From positions 1-64,000 of the forward strand of contig NZ_JAMPKJ010000006.1 in assembly GCF_039962115.1 (NCBI RefSeq): a stretch of DNA of 64,000 bases. Direction: 5' to 3'. Origin of the DNA: Funiculus sociatus GB2-C1. GTDB lineage: Bacteria > Cyanobacteriota > Cyanobacteriia > Cyanobacteriales > FACHB-T130. Each line of letters starts with the position of its first letter. The stretch's first letter is position 1. The position numbers and the translations under genes were made by a program. The notes beneath the pieces were generated by a model. It saw only the letters and a program-made list of their open reading frames with translations. It did not search any database and was not told where the DNA came from. Shown here one piece after another: positions 15,991 to 24,988 of the stretch.

Positions 15991-17388
15991 CTATTCCGCA
16001 TCTCCCCCGACAATGACATTTTTAATCCGCAGACTTGGCCCGCCACAGCCTACAGGTAAACCATTTTGTCCGCCTTTGCCGCAACCGCCGGATTCATCCC
16101 AGTAGAAATCATCACCAATGGCTTCAATATCAGCTAAGGTGCTGAAGACGTTACCGGAAAGCGTTACATCTCGAACTGGTTCAGCAATTTTCCCATCGCG
16201 GATCATCCAGGCTTCAGCGGCGGAGAAAGTGAACATTTCCCCGTTTGTCATCCCTCCTAACCAGTTGCGGGCATAAACGCCTTCTTTGATACCTGTGAAT
16301 AAATCTGGCACGGGTGTCTTACCCCGCTCAATCCATGTATTCGTCATGCGGACGAGGGGCGGATAGTGGTAGTTAAGACAACGAGCATTGCCTGTGGGGG
16401 CTTCTTCCAATTTCCCGGCGGTTTCGCGGGAGTGGAGCCGTCCGACTAAGATGCCATCTTTAATTAGCTGAGTTGTAGTGGCTGGTGTCCCTTCATCGTC
16501 GTATAAGTAGCTACCGCGATGACCAGCAGGTGCAGCACCATCAAAGATTTGCAACTCTTTTGGCCCAAATCGCCGTCCCAAGGTCATGACTTCCAGTAAG
16601 TCGGGGTTTTCGTAAGCCATGTCTGCTTCTGAGAGATGCCCAAAGGCTTCGTGGACAAATAGCCCGCTGAGTATGGGGTCAATTACTACAGTGTAGGTGT
16701 TGCCTTTTACTGGGGGTAGTGAAAGGGCATCCACGCCTCGGAGTGCGGCACTTTTTACCTGCTCGTCAAGATTTGTTAAATCTTCGTAGGCTTTGCGGGA
16801 ACCTGTGGTTTCGCGTCCTGTTTGCACAGTTTCGCCATTACGGGCGGTTGCAGCAAAGCGCATTTCCATGTCCACCCAGGATTGTTCGATCATCGTTCCC
16901 TCTGAGGTGGCGAGGATGATTCGCTGGGATGTGTCGCTGTAGCGGATGGAGGTGGTGGTAATTGAAGAACTGGCGCTCTTGAGGATGGAGGTGTAGCGAT
17001 CGCACAATTCTTTTTTGCTTTTCAGGGAAATCTGTCGCGGATCTGTGCCTGTCAACGCCAGCTTACAGATAGCTTGTACTGGGTCTATAGGAGCCAGCAG
17101 GGTTTCTTCATCGCCAATCATTCGAGCCGCGCTTGTCGCTTCTTCCACCCGTTCTGCTAGGGTAGAAAGCTGATTGAATGAAGCAAAGCCCCAGCCTCCT
17201 TTGTAACAAGCCCGGACTTGTCCACCAATGGAGATGCCTTCTGTGAGGGTTTCTATTTTGTCGCCTCGCAAAAATATATCGGTTCCTTCGGCTTCTTCTA
17301 GTCGAATCGCTAAATAATCCACGCGGGAGGAGTAACGAGCAACCAGATCGGCGAGCAAGTTTTTGGCATCAGCGAGTAAGCTCGGCAT
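15991..17388 (-). CDS. tldD: Metallopeptidase TldD
   Basis: Catalytic subunit of the TldD/TldE (PmbA) zinc protease, a barrel-shaped heterodimer that degrades unfolded peptides and in other bacteria matures microcins and controls CcdA. The zinc motif HEAFGH is at residues 246-251, and the late cysteine-rich block GGCGKGGQNGLPVGCGGPSLRIKNVIVGG is characteristic. At 465 residues it is close to the usual length. ATG 17388 is the start; the ribosome site is weak (GCAGCAAC precedes it). Its TldE partner is not in the window, which is normal in cyanobacteria where the two genes are often apart. Confidence 0.93.
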   Translation of the reverse strand: MPSLLADAKNLLADLVARYSSRVDYLAIRLEEAEGTDIFLRGDKIETLTEGISIGGQVRACYKGGWGFASFNQLSTLAERVEEATSAARMIGDEETLLAPIDPVQAICKLALTGTDPRQISLKSKKELCDRYTSILKSASSSITTTSIRYSDTSQRIILATSEGTMIEQSWVDMEMRFAATARNGETVQTGRETTGSRKAYEDLTNLDEQVKSAALRGVDALSLPPVKGNTYTVVIDPILSGLFVHEAFGHLSEADMAYENPDLLEVMTLGRRFGPKELQIFDGAAPAGHRGSYLYDDEGTPATTTQLIKDGILVGRLHSRETAGKLEEAPTGNARCLNYHYPPLVRMTNTWIERGKTPVPDLFTGIKEGVYARNWLGGMTNGEMFTFSAAEAWMIRDGKIAEPVRDVTLSGNVFSTLADIEAIGDDFYWDESGGCGKGGQNGLPVGCGGPSLRIKNVIVGGDAE

Positions 17389-17543
17389 TTGTCTTGCAGC
17401 AACATTTATAAACTGCCTCTATTGTGCAATTTTTTGGGCTTAGTACGCCACTGCATTAGTAATTGACAATTAAAAATGAAAAATTGAAATTCAGTTATTT
17501 GTTAGTTTGGGTTGAACCTGAGCAACACCTGATAGATGAATAT

Positions 17544-17600
17544 GGAAGGTTGGGCTAAGGCGAACTAACCCAACCTTCCGTTTAGTTTTTTGTTTTTTAC
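17544..17600 (+). terminator. Strong stem-loop with T-rich tail
   Basis: GGAAGGTTGGG at 17544-17554 pairs perfectly with CCCAACCTTCC at 17569-17579 (14-base loop), followed on the plus strand by TTTAGTTTTTTGTTTTTTAC. This has the form of a Rho-independent terminator reading rightward, yet both flanking genes are on the minus strand. It could protect the stress-gene region from readthrough or terminate an unseen transcript. Confidence 0.55.
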
Positions 17601-17627
17601 CTTTTCCCTTTTACAGGATTGCCTTGT

Positions 17628-18194
17628 TTAAAGTGGTCTTTCTATTCTGTTAGTTATAGCTGGCGGTAGCGGTGTTGCGGCGTCGTAAATTCTTAATTCT
17701 TGAACATTCCAACGGCTGAGGATAGCTTCCGCTTGACGCACCTCGGCTTCTGTGCCTTCTACCATCACAAAGTATTCACCGCTATGGATGCGATGCTCGT
17801 AAATTGCGGCTTGTTCTTCCGGAATACCGTAGCCGATTAATCCACCCAATAAGCTACCTGCTGTAGCACCGATTACACCACTGGTTAATGTAGTTGCCAA
17901 AGCTGTTGCTGCTGCTCCGATTAATGCGATCGCGCCGACACCGGGAATAGCTGCCAACGTGCCTAACCCAATAGCTAAACCGACCGTACCCCCAACTGCA
18001 CCACCTGCGATCGCGCCAATGTTTGTTCCCTCTTGGGCCTTATTTTCCGGTGGCGGCGACACTTGCTGTGGCTCTTTGCTGATGGTAGAAACTTGATTCA
18101 TCGGAAAGCCAGCGGCTTTCATTTCCTCAATAGCGCCTTCTGCATTCTGAATGTCTGAGAAAACACCAAATGCGCGTTTTTGCTGAGTAAGCAC
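17628..18194 (-). CDS. General-stress YflT-like protein with glycine-zipper membrane segment
   Basis: A 188-residue protein. Residues 5-45 form a YflT/general-stress-17M-like domain (KRAFGVFSDIQNAEGAIEEMKAAGF). The middle (~58-125) is a long glycine/alanine-rich hydrophobic stretch with GxxxG repeats (GAIAGGAVGGTVGLAIGLG), probably membrane inserted. The C-terminal part repeats the ferredoxin-like pattern (EYFVMVEGTEAEVRQAEAILSRWNVQELRIYD). It begins with GTG 18194, preceded by GGGAGGAAATAAG. It is a tandem paralogue of the gene at 18336-19007, 141 bases downstream of it. Role is unknown; envelope or stress protection is a reasonable inference. Confidence 0.82.
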   Translation of the reverse strand: MLTQQKRAFGVFSDIQNAEGAIEEMKAAGFPMNQVSTISKEPQQVSPPPENKAQEGTNIGAIAGGAVGGTVGLAIGLGTLAAIPGVGAIALIGAAATALATTLTSGVIGATAGSLLGGLIGYGIPEEQAAIYEHRIHSGEYFVMVEGTEAEVRQAEAILSRWNVQELRIYDAATPLPPAITNRIERPL

Positions 18195-18218
18195 GATTCT
18201 TATTTCCTCCCGCTAATT

Positions 18219-18299
18219 GGGGACAGGGACAAGTTAGGAGTAATGAGTTTTGAATTAATAACTCCTCGCCTCTTAACTTCTAACTTTCCCTGTCTCCTC
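18219..18299. repeat. Intercistronic inverted repeat between stress paralogues
   Basis: The gap between the two stress genes contains nested inverted arms: GGACAGGGA near 18219 with TCCCTGTC near 18287, GTTAG with CTAAC inside it, and AGGAGT with ACTCCT further in. It may act as an intercistronic stability element or partial terminator. The alternative is a simple dispersed repeat. Confidence 0.4.
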
Positions 18300-18335
18300 A
18301 GTCTCTAGTTTTGCTCGCAGCTGCAACCCATTCGT

Positions 18336-19007
18336 TTATAGGGTCTGTTCGCGACGGTCAATAATTTGAACTGGAGCATCTGTGCTAGGTGTCGGATCAA
18401 CGACTGGAGTCGAATACGTGCGGCTGGGATCGGCAACAGTTGTATTATGGGTGGTACCAGTAGTGCCAGGAGCATCATAAATACCCCACTCTTCAATTCC
18501 CCGATGGCTCAAAATCGCTTCAGCACGACGAATATCATTATCATCGCCGTCCACCAATACTAAATAATGTCCTCTGGATACGCGATCGTTGTAAACTTTG
18601 GCTCGCTCTTCAGGAATTCCCAAACCAATCAAAGCGCCTAATAGACCACCCGCTGCTGCACCAATGGCTGTTCCCGACAGGGTTGTGGCTATGGTGGTGG
18701 CTGTAGCTCCTGCTAACATCACCGGCCCGATGCCAGGAATTGCTAAGGCACCTAAACCTACTAATAAGCCAGTCAAACCGCCCAAAGCACCGCCTGTAAC
18801 AGCGCCTGTTGTTGCGGCTTCGTCGGCTTTATTGCCTACCTTATTGCTTACATCAGCTCCAGCAATGTCGCCTCCTTTATTTGCGTCCTGTGCTACCACA
18901 GAAACTCTGTCCATAGAAAAGCCAGAGTTCTTCAGCTCAGTGAGCGCTACTTCTGCATCGCGGTAGTTTGAAAATACACCTACAGCACGCTTATGATGTC
19001 CTACCAT
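18336..19007 (-). CDS. General-stress YflT-like protein with glycine-zipper membrane segment (paralogue)
   Basis: A 223-residue paralogue of the 17628-18194 product. The order is the same: YflT-like domain (KRAVGVFSNYRDAEVALTELKNSGFSMDRVSVV), glycine-zipper region (GGALGGLTGLLVGLGALAIPGIGPV, ~70-125), then GHYLVLVDGDDNDIRRAEAILSHRGIEEWGIYD. It adds a 45-residue Thr/Pro/Asp-rich tail ending in DRREQTL, probably disordered. ATG 19007 has the excellent ribosome site AGGAGGAATC. The region upstream has direct repeats that may be regulatory (19146-19260). Confidence 0.85.
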   Translation of the reverse strand: MVGHHKRAVGVFSNYRDAEVALTELKNSGFSMDRVSVVAQDANKGGDIAGADVSNKVGNKADEAATTGAVTGGALGGLTGLLVGLGALAIPGIGPVMLAGATATTIATTLSGTAIGAAAGGLLGALIGLGIPEERAKVYNDRVSRGHYLVLVDGDDNDIRRAEAILSHRGIEEWGIYDAPGTTGTTHNTTVADPSRTYSTPVVDPTPSTDAPVQIIDRREQTL

Positions 19008-19726
19008 GATTCCTCCTATTCCCTATTAAAACAGCTTGCTTTATGTCACTAAGAACAAGAACAAACTTTTTTTTGCTTACACCTTGAATTTTGGAATTTA
19101 TCTAAATTTATGCCATCAATCTTCAGATATAAAGTTAACATTTATCTATCTTAGGTAGGAAAATATTATCTTCCTTAAGGCTTAGAAAATTCCTATCTTA
19201 GGTAGTTGCCTTTAGACCTTGAACAGTGTCATGTTTCTTTAAATAAATTAAGCCTTAGAAAATAACGTCTTAATACAAAAAATGCTTGCTTTAGCAAGGG
19301 CATCTCTAGGTAAATTGTCCACTGTTAGATAAGGATATAGTCAGAAAATTCTTGAAAGGCGAGTAAGAAAAATATTATAATTATTGAATAATAAATTTAT
19401 TGATAACGCAGAAGTTGAATTGGAAAACAACGAGCGTGTGCAAATATACGCTCACGCCTATCTAGGATGTAGGTATGCAGAAAAATGCCTAGAGCAGTCC
19501 TAAATGGCTCGTGAAGGCGAGATCCCCGACTTCTTTAAGAAGTAGAGGATCTGAAGAACTGGCACCTCACAACTCAAATAGGATTGCTATATATAGCCGC
19601 GATTTTAGCCGTCAGGTGTTTTTCAAGCATGGGGATGCACTCTTTTAATTTCGGTAGCAAAAATGGGAATTATAAATTAGGTCTACTTGAGTGTCGTTTT
19701 GAGTTCGTTGGAGTGGGGAATTGCAG
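19008..19726. other. Long intergenic region with direct repeats and a MITE copy
   Basis: About 720 A+T-rich bases between divergent genes. It contains two copies of CTATCTTAGGTAG (19146-19158 and 19193-19205, 47 bases apart), two copies of a CTTAGAAAAT motif (near 19181 and 19254), and a MITE-like element (19493-19594). No convincing protein-coding frame was found. Promoters of the stress genes and of the exported protein must lie here. Confidence 0.55.
19493..19594 (-). mobile_element. MITE-like element, copy 1
   Basis: About 100 bases bounded by imperfect terminal inverted repeats (AGCAGTCCTA on the left, TAGGATTGCTATATA on the right). It is homologous over its full length, in reverse orientation, to 53287-53389. 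The right 28 bases are identical between copies, and an internal stem (around GACTTCTTTAAGAAGT) is kept while its bases differ. No coding capacity, so any movement would need a transposase supplied from elsewhere. Confidence 0.6.
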
Positions 19727-21283
19727 ATGCGCTACCTTTTATTAATTTTTGTTTCTTCGTTCCTGAGTTTACTGTCGGGGCGGGTTGTTACAGCCTCGGA
19801 GATTCAAACGCCGAATTTAGTTAAGCAAAATACGCTTAGATCAACTTCAGCTCAAAGTTTCTGGCCCGAAGCCCAGCGACTTGTACAGGATCAGATAAAT
19901 TTAATTAATCGCATTGAAAGAGCGATCGCATCGGACGATCCCTACGGCGTTTTTGTATCCGAGGGAAAAATAACTCTCCACCAAGGAGAAGTAGAACGCT
20001 TTCTCAAAAGTCAATATCAAAATCCTGCTTTGTTGTGTACCCGCACGAACGGCGGCATAACACCAGCAGGCTCCGATTTAAGTGTAGAACAGGCGCAGGT
20101 ATACTGCTCTCTCTATGCATCAACTGCCCAGTTGATGCCGCTACGCCCAGTGCTGGAAAGACGGCAGGCGACACTGACACCAAACAATCCCTTAACATTA
20201 TCTAGGAGCCAACAGTCGATTTTGGCAGTGCCTCCTCAGAAGTTGCCTTCCCCCCCTACAAGTTACGTCGCTCCAGAACCGCCGTTAGTGGGGATAAGAG
20301 CAAAAACGCCGATTTCTGGCTATCAGCCCCCGATTGCACCTGCGATCGCGCCCCCACAACAAGCAACCACGACGCTAGCATCTGCCAAACAGCTACTCTC
20401 CCAAGCAGTAGCTTCCTTTCCCTCAGCAACTTCTTTCATTGATGCAGGCGAAACAGCAAAACTCAAGGAAAGCAACACCTATGGGCTTGATCAGCAAGAG
20501 CCTCAAGAGTACGAAAATTTTCTCTCTCAACCCAACACTGGCATCGCCCGCGTGTTGCCAAGTGGAATCGTCAACTCCCAACCGATGCAAAATCGGCTGA
20601 TTCCCACAGTAGCAGAGCGTTTCGCCTATCCTCCCTTGCTGCGGGGAATTGGCGGTGATATTGCCCCAACCACTCGCTCATCTGGGCGCATCTCTCAGGA
20701 AGATGAATTTACTCCCAGATTTGCAGTTAAGCTGGAAAATGGCAACTTCCAGATTGCCCAACGCGGGCTGGATTACGGCTTTATCATGGATTTGGGGGAA
20801 GTGCCTTTAGAAAATCTCGACCCCACACTAAAGAAAGTTCGCGCCCTCTCGCCACAAACGCGCCAGTTTTTCCTAAATTATCGTCCCCCTAATGAGCTTG
20901 CAGCTTTGCAGGTAGATCGGCAACGCTTCATCACTGGCAAACTAGGTGAAGTTAGTGTTAGCGAACCAGTGCAACAAACGACAGCGCTGGAATCAGCAAT
21001 AAATCGCCTTTCTCCCGACGCGCCAGTGGTTCTGAACCACACTTATTTAATGCGGTTAGTTCAGTTTCAGGTGCCAGAAGTTGTTCTCAATCGCGGGACA
21101 GTTAACAGAGAGCAACGTCGCTATCTCGACCAAATTTTAGAAACACCCAGCAGCGATGCCCTGGTTGCCTTCCGTCCCGTCAACCGCCGTCCAGATGGTA
21201 GTTATACGGTTTTGTGGAGAGTGCTGAATCAGTTCCCAGATCCTCAAATTGAAGACTTGGAGAAATACGTCAATTTGCAGTGA
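19727..21283 (+). CDS. Exported protein of unknown function
   Basis: I do not recognise this 518-residue protein. ATG 19727 begins a typical signal peptide (MRYLLLIFVSSFLSLLSG, cleavage near VTAS) and has GGAG/GGGGA at 19710-19719; a TTG at 19721 is less likely. Mature residues ~25-140 are helical (FWPEAQRLVQDQINLINRIERAI) with two cysteines (LLCTR, YCSLYAS). Residues ~150-260 are proline/threonine-rich and probably disordered. A conserved-looking C-terminal domain follows (GISRFAVKLENGNF-type strands, TYLMRLVQFQVPEVVLN). It probably acts in the periplasm or outer envelope. Monocistronic, followed by a cluster of hairpins. Confidence 0.7.
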   Translation: MRYLLLIFVSSFLSLLSGRVVTASEIQTPNLVKQNTLRSTSAQSFWPEAQRLVQDQINLINRIERAIASDDPYGVFVSEGKITLHQGEVERFLKSQYQNPALLCTRTNGGITPAGSDLSVEQAQVYCSLYASTAQLMPLRPVLERRQATLTPNNPLTLSRSQQSILAVPPQKLPSPPTSYVAPEPPLVGIRAKTPISGYQPPIAPAIAPPQQATTTLASAKQLLSQAVASFPSATSFIDAGETAKLKESNTYGLDQQEPQEYENFLSQPNTGIARVLPSGIVNSQPMQNRLIPTVAERFAYPPLLRGIGGDIAPTTRSSGRISQEDEFTPRFAVKLENGNFQIAQRGLDYGFIMDLGEVPLENLDPTLKKVRALSPQTRQFFLNYRPPNELAALQVDRQRFITGKLGEVSVSEPVQQTTALESAINRLSPDAPVVLNHTYLMRLVQFQVPEVVLNRGTVNREQRRYLDQILETPSSDALVAFRPVNRRPDGSYTVLWRVLNQFPDPQIEDLEKYVNLQ

Positions 21284-21321
21284 AGAGTAAAAGTACCTGA
21301 CCCGCCCAGAACTAAAGTTCC

Positions 21322-21448
21322 GGGCTAATAGCCAAAGTCCGTTAAAACGGACTAGAGATATGGCAATTAGTCGGTTTTAACCGACTTAAGCTATTAGCCA
21401 GGGACTTGAGTCCCTGGCTAAAGTTTCTGGCCGCAGCCCAGGAACAAG
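21322..21448. repeat. Cluster of nested perfect palindromes
   Basis: Three perfect hairpins lie side by side: AGTCCGTTAAAACGGACT (21336-21353), AGTCGGTTTTAACCGACT (21369-21386) and arms AGCCAGGGACT/AGTCCCTGGCT (21396-21419). GCTAATAGC (21324) can also pair with GCTATTAGC (21390), enclosing the first two. The right edge (GGCCGCAGCCCAGGAAC near 21430) recurs at 25000-25014. The cluster lies between convergent genes and may act as a bidirectional terminator or be a REP-like element. Confidence 0.65.
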
Positions 21449-21451
21449 ATA

Positions 21452-23095
21452 TTACTTTTGGTTCTGAATAAAATCGTTAACTACTTCTTGTGCCTCTGGT
21501 GGAATCTCCGTAACGAGACGAATGGGGAAAGCATCTGTGGAAGCTAACTGTGCATATTCTGGCGTGAGAAAAATCGCGTATTTGGCAGCTTCGTCTGTGA
21601 GTTGTGCTGCCATTGCTAGCGCGATCGCTTTCGTGTAGTTGCGGATATCAACAGCTTTCTCCCCAACTACTTCACCGCCTGTATAAAATGTATTCGGTTG
21701 CCCAGCTTGATCTTGGGTAGTGCTAGGATCTTTTACGCTCAGATGGGTTCCCCCAACAAAACCGACGAGCCATTTAGGGGATGGTATTTTCCCAAAACCG
21801 ATAATCTGTTCAGTTAAAGCTGGAGTTGTTTTATCGGCGGAACCAGCTTCAACAAGTGTGGGAACGGCGACTGATGCCAAACCAGTTTCGCCAAATAAAA
21901 GCGAGGTAGTGGGGTTGAGTGCGATCGCTGCTTTAACCCGTGGATCTCGCAGTTGGTAGCGGTCTTGCGGAAGCTCTCTGGCAAAACACTGAGAACCTTC
22001 CCCCAAACTGAAGGAAATCAAGTTACCTTTACAGCGCTGTTTTAACTCAGTTAGTTGCAACTCACCACCAGCGATAGATAAAGCGGTGGACCCCCCCAGA
22101 GAATAGCCAATTACCAGGACGCGATCGGGTGCCAGTTTACCTTTAAGTTGACTGTGGTTCAACTTCTCTAGTTCGTCGATGACAAAACTAATATCCTTGG
22201 GGCGATCTAAAAATTCCTGTGCAGATAAGAAGGGATTTCTGCCCTTAAGTGCATTCCTCACATGAGTTTCGTTACTCCCAGGATGTTCTAAAGCCGCTAC
22301 CACATAGCCGTATGATGCCAAATGTTCTGCCAAGTAGCGCAAATCTGTGCGAACTGAACCCAGACCGTGAGACAAAACTACGATCGGTTTGGCAGAAGAC
22401 GCAGCTTCAGACCAGTAAACATCAACTGGAATTTCCCGGCGGCGCTGTGTATCATTTAGTTTCAAGTTCAGCACCTGCACGGATGCGCTTCCCGGTTTTG
22501 TGGGGTCAAAAGGTAAATTTAGCTGGGGACGCCTAGGAGCCAGTTGGGGCGCGATCGCTGCCATAAACGCCTGAGTTTGCCAAAAAGAGGTGTTAAAGTT
22601 TCCTACTACCCTGAACGCCCGATCTAAATCAATATATATAGTTTGCCGGGGATAAGCTTCGACAAAGCTCAGCAGAGATAGTCCCTCAGGTTTTCTAGCT
22701 CCCAGTACCAGTCCCGATCGCACATCTAGCACTCCCACATTATCCCGTCGCTGTGTCGCACTAGCCAAAGCTGAAGCCAGCGATCTGCCAACCTCAGTAT
22801 CAAGTAATCTACTAACACCCACAACATTCAGGTCAAATTTTGCCCGTAGCGCTGATAAAATTTGGCTGCGTTGTTGAGGCGACAGTTGGCGAGCAAAACG
22901 TTGAAGATCGGGTGGAACTTTTCCGGTTTCCGCAACCTTTCGCAGATCGGCTATATCTATTGATTCCGTAGAGGAGCCTTTAGTTACAACAACAGTTTGA
23001 GCAGCTTGTACAGAATTTAGCTCTCCGCTTATGCTATAAGCGCAAGTACCGATAAAACTTATAACTGATAACAGCCATCTCAACCGGAGTTGCAT
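21452..23095 (-). CDS. Secreted DUF1400/alpha-beta hydrolase (lipase-like)
   Basis: Exported 547-residue enzyme. A signal peptide (LRLRWLLSVISFIGTCAYSISG) precedes a DUF1400-like N-terminal domain (residues ~35-170, with SPQQRSQILSALRAKFDLNVVGVSRLL), then an alpha/beta hydrolase related to platelet-activating-factor acetylhydrolase: PIVVLSHGLGSVRTD oxyanion region, VIGYSLGGSTAL nucleophile elbow, and GGTHLSVKDP near the C-terminus supplying the histidine. All three catalytic positions appear intact. This two-domain form is common in cyanobacteria and predicted to be a periplasmic lipase or esterase. Monocistronic; converges with the exported protein gene. Confidence 0.87.
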   Translation of the reverse strand: MQLRLRWLLSVISFIGTCAYSISGELNSVQAAQTVVVTKGSSTESIDIADLRKVAETGKVPPDLQRFARQLSPQQRSQILSALRAKFDLNVVGVSRLLDTEVGRSLASALASATQRRDNVGVLDVRSGLVLGARKPEGLSLLSFVEAYPRQTIYIDLDRAFRVVGNFNTSFWQTQAFMAAIAPQLAPRRPQLNLPFDPTKPGSASVQVLNLKLNDTQRRREIPVDVYWSEAASSAKPIVVLSHGLGSVRTDLRYLAEHLASYGYVVAALEHPGSNETHVRNALKGRNPFLSAQEFLDRPKDISFVIDELEKLNHSQLKGKLAPDRVLVIGYSLGGSTALSIAGGELQLTELKQRCKGNLISFSLGEGSQCFARELPQDRYQLRDPRVKAAIALNPTTSLLFGETGLASVAVPTLVEAGSADKTTPALTEQIIGFGKIPSPKWLVGFVGGTHLSVKDPSTTQDQAGQPNTFYTGGEVVGEKAVDIRNYTKAIALAMAAQLTDEAAKYAIFLTPEYAQLASTDAFPIRLVTEIPPEAQEVVNDFIQNQK

Positions 23096-23289
23096 GAAAG
23101 TCTTTCCTAATTTCTGCTCTTAAATAAGTATAATATGGCACCAGTCTGTAGCCAATTACGTGATGGCGCTCCCCACACCGCCTTAGCCTGATGCTACACA
23201 ACCAAAAAGGAGCTGCGCGATCTGAAAATATCTATAGCCTGCGGAGGCAGGTTTTGTTTGTGCGGTTGCGCCTACAGTCGTCAGGCTAA

Positions 23290-24954
23290 CTAATTTCGCG
23301 CTACCCGATTTAATTCTTGATTCAGATTATCCAATAAAGCATTTAACAATTGCAACTGATGATGCTGATTTGTCAGCTTTAATGGTTCTTCCTTTACTTG
23401 ACAATTAATAACTTTTTCTGCGCCTTCTTCGTATTGGCGAAGCGTTGCTATAGCTTGAATGTTGAAGCGGAGTAAATAATCTTCCGCAGCCTCAGCATAA
23501 ACTTCTTGTACTTGATTTACATAAGAAGCTGATGATTCTGAGTTTTCGCCGTCTTGTGCCATTTGATTAATAAGATAAGTAGCACCTCCAACTACTGCGG
23601 CTCCCACAGGGCCTCCTAAAAGCCAACCTAATCCGGTTGTAAGCGCTATCGGAGCAACACCACTCGACTGAGTTGAAGTGGTTGGTTGATTGGGTAAAAC
23701 TACTTCTGGAGGTTCAGGAAATGAAAACCATAAATTAGCAGGTTGAGGTTGCTCGAAAAACTCGCAAGCTTGATGTACCCATTTGACAATTGCTTGCTGA
23801 TGTTCTGAGAGTGCATTCTTAAATGCTCCTTGTTCCCAGGTTTGAAATTCGCCTTTTTCAAGTGCTGAAATAATTTCAGATTTATAGCGGGTTACGAGTT
23901 TTGGTAAGTGCAGCCAACTATCTAATTTAGCAATATCCGCTTTAAAGCCTTCTTTAAGCAGTTGTTGCGCCTTTTGTTTGATTTTAAGCTTAGCACTGCG
24001 CTTATCTTCAACTGCTTGCAATTCGTTAGTTATTGCTTGAGATTTTGATTGTAGTGCAAGTTTTACTTGAGATGCGATCGCTACCACACGAGGCAACCGA
24101 TTAGTAACTTTCCCCTGCTGAACTTCCACAATACTTTGTAGGGCTGATTCAAACATAGGAAGCCCCGTAGTCTGTACCGCTGCACCATCTCCTTTTAGTC
24201 TAGCTCTTAAAGCAGGTAGCGCATCAACACGGTACAAATTACTAATATTATTCGGTAGCTCTGAACGAAAACTTTCTGCTACAAATACCAAACGATTATA
24301 TACCTGTTTTTGGTCTTCCGGTTCTAATAAATTCAAGAAATTAACTACAAAAACCACCGTTTTTATACCGCGATCTAGCAGCCAATCTCTCATATTTTCC
24401 CGTTCGCCCAAAGTCATTAACTTTCGAGCATCTAGCACCTGTACAACCAAATCTGCCGTTAAAAGTTGGTCGCGCACTAACGTATCCTGCGCTTCCATGT
24501 CGTTTGTTCCCGGCAAATCCAATAGTTCTACACCATTTTTCAAGAAATAATGTGGGCAGAAAACCTCTATCGAAGCCACATCGCTCCGCATTCGCCTATC
24601 ATCATCAAGGATGGCAAATTGCTTTAGAACATCCGTTCCGCTCTCACAAATTTCTCTGCCATCCGACATCATAATTCGGGTGTGTAACTCCGAACCATAT
24701 TTAACTGTGATGGCTGCACCTGTGGTAGGAATCAAATCGATGGGTAAAGTCCGCTTTCCTAATAGAGCATTCAGCAAAGTTGACTTACCATAATTAAATG
24801 GGCCAAAGACCGCAATTCTAAAGCTGGAATTTCCCAGATTATCGCAGATAGAAATCACATCTTTTTGCAACTGCGAATTTTGCTCAAAATCAAGCAGACC
24901 AACGGCAGCTCGAAGATATGTTAAGAGGTTCTGATAACTTTCCTGCTCTTGCAT
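23290..24954 (-). CDS. Dynamin-family GTPase (second of a tandem pair)
   Basis: Bacterial dynamin-like protein, 554 residues, predicted to bind GTP and remodel or tether membranes. The GTPase domain has P-loop GPFNYGKST (51-59), the switch threonine in PTTGAAI, G3 DLPGTND and the following LVVQVLDARKLMTLGERENMRDWL typical of dynamins. A helical stalk with coiled-coil character follows (residues ~280-400). The hydrophobic hairpin GWLLGGPVGAAVVGGATYLI (~440-460) is the probable membrane paddle. It lies 67 bases downstream of a second, longer dynamin gene, an arrangement known for bacterial dynamins that act as heterotypic pairs. Upstream is a hairpin (24989-25018). Confidence 0.88.
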   Translation of the reverse strand: MQEQESYQNLLTYLRAAVGLLDFEQNSQLQKDVISICDNLGNSSFRIAVFGPFNYGKSTLLNALLGKRTLPIDLIPTTGAAITVKYGSELHTRIMMSDGREICESGTDVLKQFAILDDDRRMRSDVASIEVFCPHYFLKNGVELLDLPGTNDMEAQDTLVRDQLLTADLVVQVLDARKLMTLGERENMRDWLLDRGIKTVVFVVNFLNLLEPEDQKQVYNRLVFVAESFRSELPNNISNLYRVDALPALRARLKGDGAAVQTTGLPMFESALQSIVEVQQGKVTNRLPRVVAIASQVKLALQSKSQAITNELQAVEDKRSAKLKIKQKAQQLLKEGFKADIAKLDSWLHLPKLVTRYKSEIISALEKGEFQTWEQGAFKNALSEHQQAIVKWVHQACEFFEQPQPANLWFSFPEPPEVVLPNQPTTSTQSSGVAPIALTTGLGWLLGGPVGAAVVGGATYLINQMAQDGENSESSASYVNQVQEVYAEAAEDYLLRFNIQAIATLRQYEEGAEKVINCQVKEEPLKLTNQHHQLQLLNALLDNLNQELNRVARN

Positions 24955-24988
24955 ACAGTTCTACTCAATTACACTCTGATGCTTGTTG

